9,073 nt of DNA from Spirochaetota bacterium (GTDB lineage Bacteria; Spirochaetota; Spirochaetia; Treponematales; Treponemataceae). Positions within the stretch are counted from its first letter, which is position 1. The number at the start of each line of letters is the position of its first letter. Location of the stretch: assembly GCA_029571425.1 (NCBI GenBank), contig JAKPSR010000306.1, positions 1-9,073 of the forward strand, written 5' to 3'. Below, in pieces: positions 1-5,146 of the stretch. The translations under genes were made by a program, and so were the position numbers. The notes beneath the pieces were generated by a model. That model ran no database searches. It saw only the letters and a list, made by a program, of their open reading frames with translations, and was not told the origin of the DNA.

Positions 1-1746
1 CTCGAGCGGACGGCGTCTCGGCTCGACCACGCCTATGCCATCCTCTCCGAGATTAAGCTCGCAGACGCGGGACGGGCAGGGGATGCTCCGCGCCTCGACC
101 GCGCCGAAACCCTCGCACTCGTCGACCGCGTCTATACCCTCTCGGACGAGAGGCATGCCGCCCGCGAGGAAGCCGCCCGGATCGAGTCCGAGCTCGAGCG
201 GCTGCGTCCCTGGGGCGCCGTCGACCCCGCCGACTTCGATTACCTCGCCGAGCGCGGGATATACCTATTCCCCTTCGAGATGTCGGTCGAGGACTATACC
301 GGCCTTCCCGAGTCTGTTCGGACGGTCGTCGTCGGCAGGGACAAGAAGGCGATACGGCTCGTCGTTTGGGGCGAGAGCGACCTTTTGCACGAAGGTATAC
401 CGACCTCGGCACGCGAGCTAGTCCTGCCGGCGAAGCCAACCCGCGAGCTCGAGGCTGACCTCGCGCGCGCGAGAAAAGTTATCCCGGCCATCGACGAGCG
501 GCTCCGCGCCGACGCGGCCCGAAAGGATTCCATCCTGGCGCTGCGCGCCGATCTCGCGCGCGAGATTGAGTTCGAGCGGGTGCGCGCGGGCATGCCCCTT
601 GTCGCCCTATCCGCGCGCGAGGAAGGATCGGCGGGCCCCGCCGCCGACGTTGCCTGGCTTACCGGCTTCGCCCCCGCCGACGAGGTTCATCGCCTGGAGG
701 AGGCCGCGCGCAAGAACGGCTGGGCCCTCGCCGCGGACGACCCCGCCGACGAGGACAACGTGCCCACGAAGGTGCGGAACAACCGTCTCGTCAACCTCAT
801 TTCGCCGCTCCTTGACTTCCTCGGCACGGTGCCCGGATACCGCGAGATCGACATATCCGCGTGGTTCCTCCTCTTCTTCGGGATATTCTTCGCCATGATA
901 TTCGGTGACGCCGGATACGGCGCCCTGCTCGCCGTCCTCAGCGTCTTCGGGATCCTAAAGTCCCTCGCGAAGGGCGAGAGGCCGCACGTCGGGCTCTACA
1001 TGTTCCTCTATCTTTCGCTGATGACGGTCGCCTGGGGCGCGGTCACCTGCACCTGGTTCGGAGTTCCCGTCGATCTGCTTCCCGCGTCCCTGAGATCGAT
1101 CGCGGTTCCCGCCTTCTCGAACGCGAACCCGGATGCGGCGACGAACATCAAGATATTCTGCTTCTCCCTCGGCCTCGCGCAGATATCGATCGCCCACATA
1201 ATCGGGATCATCCGAAACATCCGGAGCCTAAAGGTGCTTGGGGAGCTCGGCGCCCTGATGCTCACGGTCGGGATGTTCTTCGTGGTGCTGAACCTCGTCG
1301 TCGACGCCCAACGGTTCCCGCTGACTAACCCGGTTCTGGCGTTGGTGGGCGGCGGATTCCTCCTTAACTTCGTGTTCATCAACTACGCGGGGAGCGTCGG
1401 CGGGGGACTACTGGAGAGCCTCAAGAATATCATCACCATGCTCCTTGGGGTGGTGAACATGTTCGGCGACATCATGAGCTACATCCGCCTTTGGGCGGTC
1501 GGGCTCGCCGGGTCGGCGATCAGCGCGACCGTCAACGCGATGGCCGGGCCCTTCCTCGGCGGCTTCGCGCTTTTCGCGGCGGCGGCCGTACTACTTCTCT
1601 TCGGGCACGGGCTCAACTTCGTGATGAACGTCCTCTCGGTCATCGTTCACGGGGTGCGGCTCAACACCCTGGAGTTCTCGAATCACCTCGGCTTGACTTG
1701 GTCAGGCTTTAAGTATGAACCGTTCTCGGAAACGGGCAAGAAATAG
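1..1746 (+). CDS. atpI: V-type ATP synthase/ATPase subunit I, 5'-truncated
   Basis: This is the stator and ion-channel subunit of the membrane sector (Vo) of a V/A-type ATPase. It carries the two half-channels through which H+ or Na+ reaches the K ring. The frame is open from base 1, so the start lies upstream; 581 residues are visible and probably a few dozen are missing. Residues 1-280 are a charged, partly coiled-coil cytoplasmic arm. From about residue 285 onward there are some seven or eight membrane segments. Diagnostic motifs are FGDAGYG (residues 301-307), SYIRLWAVGLAG with Arg496, and VHGVRLNTLEFSNH with Arg553. These two arginines match the essential pair of the a/I subunit (R735 and R799 in yeast Vph1p). 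The stop TAG at 1744 lies 10 nt before atpK, so the two genes form one operon, in the I-K order known from Borrelia and Treponema. The family call is secure. Confidence 0.96.
   Translation, partial: LERTASRLDHAYAILSEIKLADAGRAGDAPRLDRAETLALVDRVYTLSDERHAAREEAARIESELERLRPWGAVDPADFDYLAERGIYLFPFEMSVEDYTGLPESVRTVVVGRDKKAIRLVVWGESDLLHEGIPTSARELVLPAKPTRELEADLARARKVIPAIDERLRADAARKDSILALRADLAREIEFERVRAGMPLVALSAREEGSAGPAADVAWLTGFAPADEVHRLEEAARKNGWALAADDPADEDNVPTKVRNNRLVNLISPLLDFLGTVPGYREIDISAWFLLFFGIFFAMIFGDAGYGALLAVLSVFGILKSLAKGERPHVGLYMFLYLSLMTVAWGAVTCTWFGVPVDLLPASLRSIAVPAFSNANPDAATNIKIFCFSLGLAQISIAHIIGIIRNIRSLKVLGELGALMLTVGMFFVVLNLVVDAQRFPLTNPVLALVGGGFLLNFVFINYAGSVGGGLLESLKNIITMLLGVVNMFGDIMSYIRLWAVGLAGSAISATVNAMAGPFLGGFALFAAAAVLLLFGHGLNFVMNVLSVIVHGVRLNTLEFSNHLGLTWSGFKYEPFSETGKK
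1693..1719 (+). promoter_or_regulatory. weak candidate internal promoter ahead of atpK
   Basis: TTGACT at 1693-1698 is followed after 15 nt by TATGAA at 1714-1719, inside the last codons of subunit I. The -35 box matches consensus at five of six positions and the -10 box at four, but the spacer is short. If active it would start RNA near 1726, about 30 nt before the atpK start, and give extra ring-subunit mRNA. It may be chance. Confidence 0.25.
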
Positions 1747-1750
1747 GAGA
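1745..1750 (+). promoter_or_regulatory. ribosome binding site of atpK
   Basis: AGGAGA, 6 nt before the ATG at 1757, overlaps the end of the atpI stop codon. It decides the start of atpK and is among the strongest Shine-Dalgarno sites in the window, which suits a subunit needed in many copies per complex. Confidence 0.8.
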
Positions 1751-1756
1751 GAGCAT

Positions 1757-2182
1757 ATGAACTTTGGAATGTTTGGCGCCGCGGCGGCGCTCGGTATCTC
1801 GGCTGTGGGATCCTCGATCGGGCTCGCGATCGCCGGGCAGGCGACGATCGGCGCGTGGAAGCGCTGCTACGTGGCGAACAAGCCGGCCCCGTTCATCCTG
1901 GTCGCCTTCGCCGGCGCCCCGCTGACGCAGACGATCTACGGCTTCCTCCTGATGAACGCGATGCTCGCCTCCCAGAAGGACCCGTGGTTCCTCCTCGGCG
2001 TCGGACTCGTCTGCGGCCTCGCGATCGCGGCCTCGGCCGTCGCGCAGGGCGCCGCGTCCGCCTCCGGCTCTGACGCCCTCGGCGAGACCGGGAAGGGCTT
2101 CTCCCAGTACATCACGATCGTCGGCCTTTGCGAGACCGTCGCCCTATTCGTGATGGTCTTCGGGCTCATCTCGGTCGCGTAA
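1757..2182 (+). CDS. atpK: V-type ATP synthase/ATPase subunit K (proteolipid ring, c-type)
   Basis: This 141-residue protein is the hydrophobic subunit that forms the rotating ion-binding ring. It has four predicted membrane helices, at about residues 5-29, 45-70, 77-100 and 115-140, as expected for the duplicated V-type proteolipid. Helix 2 holds PLTQTIYGF with Thr57 and Gln58, helix 3 AVAQGA with Gln97, and helix 4 GLCETVAL with Glu126. These correspond to Thr64, Gln65, Gln110 and Glu139, the Na+ ligands of Enterococcus hirae NtpK. The start at 1757 was chosen because AGGAGA at 1745-1750 sits 6 nt upstream and the protein then begins with helix 1. The ATG at 1715 in the same frame would add a basic 14-residue leader overlapping atpI. 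The gene is co-transcribed with atpI and followed by a terminator. Confidence 0.95.
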   Translation: MNFGMFGAAAALGISAVGSSIGLAIAGQATIGAWKRCYVANKPAPFILVAFAGAPLTQTIYGFLLMNAMLASQKDPWFLLGVGLVCGLAIAASAVAQGAASASGSDALGETGKGFSQYITIVGLCETVALFVMVFGLISVA

Positions 2183-2229
2183 CGCCCTGGCGTCGTCAAG
2201 CGACGGCCCGGCGCCGTACGCGCCCCATG

Positions 2230-2267
2230 CCCGCTCAAGGGGTACCACCTTTGAGCGGGTTTTTTTT
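2230..2267 (+). terminator. intrinsic terminator of the V-ATPase operon
   Basis: A 12-bp stem pairs 2230-2241 with 2248-2259. The outer nine pairs are CCCGCTCAA with TTGAGCGGG, and one inner pair is G-U. The loop is 6 nt (2242-2247) and eight T follow at 2260-2267. It lies 47 nt after the atpK stop and ends the operon before ispG. A small 5-bp hairpin at 2191-2205, just after the stop codon, may add to 3'-end structure. Confidence 0.93.
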
Positions 2268-2282
2268 GCCCGAAATCGCCTC

Positions 2283-2311
2283 TGTACATCCCATCCCTTT
2301 GCCGATATAGT
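2283..2311 (+). promoter_or_regulatory. candidate ispG promoter, leaderless geometry
   Basis: TGTACA at 2283-2288 (four of six matches to TTGACA) is followed after 17 nt by TATAGT at 2306-2311 (five of six matches to TATAAT). Transcription would begin around 2318, within about 3 nt of the ispG ATG at 2321, so the mRNA would have almost no 5' leader. No Shine-Dalgarno sequence is visible before ispG, which agrees with this placement. The site lies just after the atpK terminator. Confidence 0.5.
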
Positions 2312-2320
2312 TAATACGTT

Positions 2321-3400
2321 ATGAGCGAATTCAAGCGCCCCGCCGCGGTCGCCGTCGGTGGATCAGGTATCGCGCGTTCCCTCGTCATCGGAGGCGACGC
2401 GCCCGTCTCGATCCAAACCATGTGGAAGTCTCCCCTCGCGGGCTCGGACCTCGGCGCGGTGGTCAACGGTCTCGCATCGCTCGCGGCGATCGGTTGCGAC
2501 CTCGTGCGCTTCGCCGTCCCGGACGAAGAGACCGCCGACGCCCTCGTGCGCCTTTCCAGGCTCACGCCAATGCCCCTCGTCGCCGACATTCATTTCGACT
2601 ACCGGCTCGCGCTTCGCTCCCTCGATGGGGACGTCGCGAAGATACGCATCAACCCGGGAAACATCGGGGGCGAGGATCGGGTCCGCGCCGTCGCCGAGAA
2701 GGCGCGGGATCGCGGCGCGGCGATACGGGTCGGGGTAAACTCAGGCTCGCTGCCGAAAGACCTTCTGTCGATGGACCGCGCCGAGGCGCTCGTCGAGGCG
2801 GCCGCCCGCGAGCTCGCCGCCCTCGACAAGGTCGGCTTTGACCGCGTCCTCGTCTCGATGAAGGCGTCATCCGTTCCCGAGACCATACGGGCGAACGAGG
2901 CCTTCGCGCGCCGCTACGCCGTCCCGCTCCATCTCGGCGTCACGGAGGCCGGGCCCCTGATCGGCGGCATCGTGAAAAGCTCGCTCGCGTTTGGGTCCCT
3001 CCTGCCGCGCGGGATCGGGTCGACGGTGCGCGTGAGCCTATCTGACTCGATGGAAAACGAGGTGATCGCCGCGCGCGAGATACTCGCCGAGTGCGGCTCG
3101 CGTCGGGGCGGCGTCAGGATCGTCTCCTGCCCGCGCTGCGGGCGCAACGGCTTCGACGTCCACGCCTTCGTCTCGCGCTGGCAGCGCGAGCTCCTTTCCC
3201 TCGACCGAGACATCACGGTCGCCGTGATGGGATGCGTGGTCAACGGCCCGGGGGAAGGGAAGCACGCCGACATCGGGATTACCGGCGCCGGCGACAGCGT
3301 CATCATCTTCCGGAAGGGCGAGACCGTCAGAACCGTTTCCTCGGGCGATGGCGTCGAGGCGGTCGACCGAGCCTTCAGAGAGGAGCTGAGAAAACTGTGA
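2321..3400 (+). CDS. ispG: 4-hydroxy-3-methylbut-2-en-1-yl diphosphate synthase (flavodoxin/ferredoxin), IspG/GcpE
   Basis: IspG is a 4Fe-4S enzyme of the cytoplasmic MEP pathway. It converts 2-C-methyl-D-erythritol 2,4-cyclodiphosphate to HMBPP, a precursor of IPP and DMAPP. The protein has 359 residues, a normal length. The N-terminal TIM-barrel part shows VADIHFDYRLAL, RINPGNIGG and RVGVNSGSL. The C-terminal cluster domain has SCPRCGRNGFDV with Cys270 and Cys273, and GCVVNGPGE with Cys305 and Glu312. This is the complete [4Fe-4S] ligand set, at the same residue numbers as in E. coli. The start is fixed: an in-frame TAA lies at 2312-2314, there is no other start codon between it and the ATG, and family homology begins within the first ten residues. 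No Shine-Dalgarno is present. The stop overlaps the start of the next gene. Confidence 0.98.
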   Translation: MSEFKRPAAVAVGGSGIARSLVIGGDAPVSIQTMWKSPLAGSDLGAVVNGLASLAAIGCDLVRFAVPDEETADALVRLSRLTPMPLVADIHFDYRLALRSLDGDVAKIRINPGNIGGEDRVRAVAEKARDRGAAIRVGVNSGSLPKDLLSMDRAEALVEAAARELAALDKVGFDRVLVSMKASSVPETIRANEAFARRYAVPLHLGVTEAGPLIGGIVKSSLAFGSLLPRGIGSTVRVSLSDSMENEVIAAREILAECGSRRGGVRIVSCPRCGRNGFDVHAFVSRWQRELLSLDRDITVAVMGCVVNGPGEGKHADIGITGAGDSVIIFRKGETVRTVSSGDGVEAVDRAFREELRKL

Positions 3401-4515
3401 GATCACGAGCGATTGTTTCATTATTTGCTTTCGTCGCCTCGCTTCTCGCCGCGGGCGCTGCGTTCGCCGCCCCGCCCGAAACGCCGTGGGAACTTCTTTC
3501 CCGGGCGCGTATATCCCTGGAGGCCGGCGAGTATGGCGAGGCCCTACGCCTCGCGAACGCGGCCCGGGACGCTCGGCGCGCCGAGCGGGAGTTGAGCCTC
3601 GATATCCTTCGCGAGTCCCTCAGGCCGGCAGAGGTAAAGCGGGCTGGAGACGATATCCCCGCGGTCTTAGCCGTTCTCGATCGCCGGGAGGACGCTCCCG
3701 CCGCCTCGATCATCCGTTCCGCCCTCGATGGTCCCGCGGCGCCCTCGTTCGGCAAGTCGGTCTCTAAGGTTATCGCGTGGCTCGAGCGCACCCGCGAATA
3801 CCCCGAGGCGGACGTCCTGTCGGGCGCCGTGTACGAGGCCGAGGGCGAGTACGCCCAGGCGATGACCTACTACGAGCGCGCCTGGGAGTCTCGGGATATC
3901 CTCGATGTACCCGACGATCGCATCCCCCTCGTGTACCGCATGGCCGACGTTTCGGCCATGATGGACGATCAGGGCGCTCGCGAGAAGTACCTCTTGCTCG
4001 TTTTATCCGAGGACCCCGTGTTCGGGACGCCGGGATCTGAGAGCCCGACGCTCCTCGCCATGATACGCTCGGCCGAGGAAGAGGGAACGCTCGAGAAATT
4101 CTTCAAACTTTATCGTCATTCGCGGTACTTTACGTTGAAAGCCTATCAAGACCTTGCTATATTCTATTATCAGAAGTCGCGAAGCCGGCTCGACCGAGCA
4201 CTGCCCGTGTCCGCCATGGCGAGTTGCGTCGTGGTGACCAGGCTTTCCGAGGCCGTCAGGCAATACGACTTCGAGTACGTGTACGCGGGCCTTTCAGACC
4301 TGATGAGCCGCGCGGGGAAGCGTCGCGAAATCGCCGAGTGGGCGGCCGCGAACCGGGCGTGGGAAACCCTCGTCACCTTCGGTTCCATATTGTGGGATCG
4401 GGGAGCGCGGTCCCAAGCCGCTTGGCTTTGGTCGGAGCTCGCCGCCGCGTGCCCGGACAAGCGCTGGGCCGCAAAGGCGAGGCGCGAGCTTGATCGGGCG
4501 GGGAAGGCGGAGTAG
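3397..4515 (+). CDS. exported TPR-like repeat protein of unknown function
   Basis: I do not recognise a named family. The 372-residue product begins with a clear signal peptide: basic MRSR, a hydrophobic core at residues 6-21, and an A-F-A cleavage motif at 22-24. There is no lipobox, so a periplasmic location is likely. The rest is alpha-helical, with TPR-like helix pairs at about residues 29-62 (EAGEYGEALRLANAARDA) and 135-168 (EAEGEYAQAMTYYERAWES), and a helical C-terminal part at about 321-366. The GTG start at 3397 overlaps the ispG stop (GTGA). It was chosen because the signal peptide starts exactly there, and AGGAG at 3381-3385 lies upstream. The overlap suggests translational coupling to ispG. 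The stretch 4095-4175 is AT-rich compared with the rest of the gene, partly because it encodes Phe, Tyr and Lys. Confidence 0.85.
   Translation: MRSRAIVSLFAFVASLLAAGAAFAAPPETPWELLSRARISLEAGEYGEALRLANAARDARRAERELSLDILRESLRPAEVKRAGDDIPAVLAVLDRREDAPAASIIRSALDGPAAPSFGKSVSKVIAWLERTREYPEADVLSGAVYEAEGEYAQAMTYYERAWESRDILDVPDDRIPLVYRMADVSAMMDDQGAREKYLLLVLSEDPVFGTPGSESPTLLAMIRSAEEEGTLEKFFKLYRHSRYFTLKAYQDLAIFYYQKSRSRLDRALPVSAMASCVVVTRLSEAVRQYDFEYVYAGLSDLMSRAGKRREIAEWAAANRAWETLVTFGSILWDRGARSQAAWLWSELAAACPDKRWAAKARRELDRAGKAE
4135..4163 (+). promoter_or_regulatory. candidate internal promoter, extended -10, inside the TPR gene
   Basis: TTGAAA at 4135-4140 and TATATT at 4158-4163 are separated by exactly 17 nt. 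The -10 is preceded by TGC, forming an extended -10 element. Each hexamer matches the sigma-70 consensus at five of six positions. The site lies in a local AT-rich patch in a GC-rich gene. RNA would start near 4170 and could serve the barrel gene at 4576 with a leader of about 400 nt. Activity is inferred only. Confidence 0.45.
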
Positions 4516-4526
4516 GTAGTGTAGAT

Positions 4527-4556
4527 GAGCGGGCACGCGCCGATGCGCTGCCCCTC
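4527..4556 (+). other. strong RNA hairpin between the TPR gene and the barrel gene
   Basis: GAG at 4527-4529, GGGCA at 4531-4535 and GCGC at 4537-4540 pair with GCGC at 4545-4548, TGCCC at 4549-4553 and CTC at 4554-4556. This gives a 12-bp stem with two single bulged C residues (4530 and 4536) and a 4-nt loop, CGAT. No T run follows, so it is not a standard terminator. It sits 12 nt after one stop codon and immediately ahead of the next Shine-Dalgarno site. It may be an mRNA-stabilising or processing element. Confidence 0.6.
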
Positions 4557-4563
4557 GCGATAA

Positions 4564-4570
4564 AAGGAGA
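4564..4570 (+). promoter_or_regulatory. ribosome binding site of the barrel gene
   Basis: AAGGAGA at 4564-4570, 5 nt before the ATG at 4576, is a near-ideal Shine-Dalgarno site. It lies in an unpaired A-rich stretch directly 3' of the hairpin at 4527-4556. It points to strong translation and fixes the start. Confidence 0.8.
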
Positions 4571-4575
4571 CTGTA

Positions 4576-5076
4576 ATGAAGAAAAAGCTTGCGATCGCCA
4601 TCATCGCGTTGATGGTATTGGGCACCTCGGGCGCCTTCGCCTTCGGTATCGGCCTCCAGCTTAACGGGAACGCCGATGATTCCTTCGAGAATCGTGGTGT
4701 CGCGCTTACCTTTAAGGTGGATTCCATCCCCCTGATCTTTGCCGTCAACTGGGGCTTCTACGACGAGGTTCAGTGGGTCGGGGTCACCGCGGACTATTGG
4801 TTCCTCAACAACAACATTACCACGATCGGTCGGAGTCCCCTTAACTGGTTTATCGGCATCGGCCTTTTCGGCAACGTCACCGTGATCGAGGACGACGATA
4901 CCCAGCTCGCCTTCGGCGTGCGGGTGCCCATTGGCCTCAACATGTTCATCGGGAACGGTTTCTTCGAGCCGTTCGTCCAGATCGCCCCATCCTTCGGAGT
5001 ACGGGTCGTGCCCTCGCTCGGGATGGAAAACCTCTTCTTCCCGATATCCCTCGGGTTTAGGTGCTGGTTCAAGTAG
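4576..5076 (+). CDS. small exported beta-barrel protein, probable outer-membrane protein
   Basis: The 166-residue product has a textbook signal peptide: MKKK, a hydrophobic core at residues 5-16, and A-F-A at 20-22, giving a mature chain of 144 residues. The mature part alternates polar and hydrophobic residues in short aromatic-rich strands broken by Gly/Asn/Asp turns, for example LIFAVNWGFYDEV, NWFIGIGLFGNVTVI and FEPFVQIAPSFGVRV. It ends in LGFRCWFK. This pattern and length suit an eight-stranded outer-membrane barrel, and it resembles the spirochaetal DUF3996 (BAPKO_0422-like) group. That family assignment is from memory of the pattern and is uncertain. An odd point is the final Lys after Trp-Phe, since barrel proteins usually end in an aromatic residue. 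The gene has its own strong ribosome binding site and an intrinsic terminator, so it may be expressed separately. Confidence 0.8.
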   Translation: MKKKLAIAIIALMVLGTSGAFAFGIGLQLNGNADDSFENRGVALTFKVDSIPLIFAVNWGFYDEVQWVGVTADYWFLNNNITTIGRSPLNWFIGIGLFGNVTVIEDDDTQLAFGVRVPIGLNMFIGNGFFEPFVQIAPSFGVRVVPSLGMENLFFPISLGFRCWFK

Positions 5077-5091
5077 CCAGTTTCCTTCGAG

Positions 5092-5117
5092 CCGTCCCTT
5101 CTCGGGGCGGTTTTTTT
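5092..5117 (+). terminator. intrinsic terminator after the barrel gene
   Basis: CCGTCCC at 5092-5098 pairs with GGGGCGG at 5104-5110, seven pairs including one G-U, around a 5-nt loop. Seven T follow at 5111-5117. It lies 15 nt after the stop codon at 5074-5076. Its T run directly abuts the extended -10 promoter of the next gene. Confidence 0.9.
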
Positions 5118-5118
5118 A

Positions 5119-5127
5119 TGCTATGAT
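5119..5127 (+). promoter_or_regulatory. candidate extended -10 promoter of the upp-like gene
   Basis: TG at 5119-5120, one base, then TATGAT at 5122-5127 makes an extended -10 element with five of six matches in the hexamer. The -35 position, around 5099-5104, falls inside the terminator loop and is poor (TTCTCG), as is tolerated by extended -10 promoters. RNA would start near 5134, just before GGAGG at 5136-5140, giving a leader of only about 13 nt. Confidence 0.5.
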
Positions 5128-5135
5128 CGATAGCC

Positions 5136-5140
5136 GGAGG
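5136..5140 (+). promoter_or_regulatory. ribosome binding site of the upp-like gene
   Basis: GGAGG lies 6 nt before the ATG at 5147. The reading frame stays open far upstream, through the terminator and the end of the barrel gene, so this site decides the start. Confidence 0.8.
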
Positions 5141-5146
5141 AACGAG

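Noticed and set aside
1715..1756. In-frame upstream ATG that would lengthen AtpK by 14 residues
   Set aside because: It overlaps atpI, lacks a good ribosome binding site and adds a strongly basic leader not expected for the proteolipid; ATG 1757 has AGGAGA at the right distance.
3091..3396. Open frame continuing upstream of the TPR gene inside ispG
   Set aside because: It is the out-of-frame shadow of ispG, rich in Arg, and the signal peptide begins exactly at GTG 3397.
4931..5146. Upstream extension of the upp-like frame through the barrel gene and terminator
   Set aside because: It would cross an intrinsic terminator and overlap a real gene; GGAGG with ATG 5147 explains the start.
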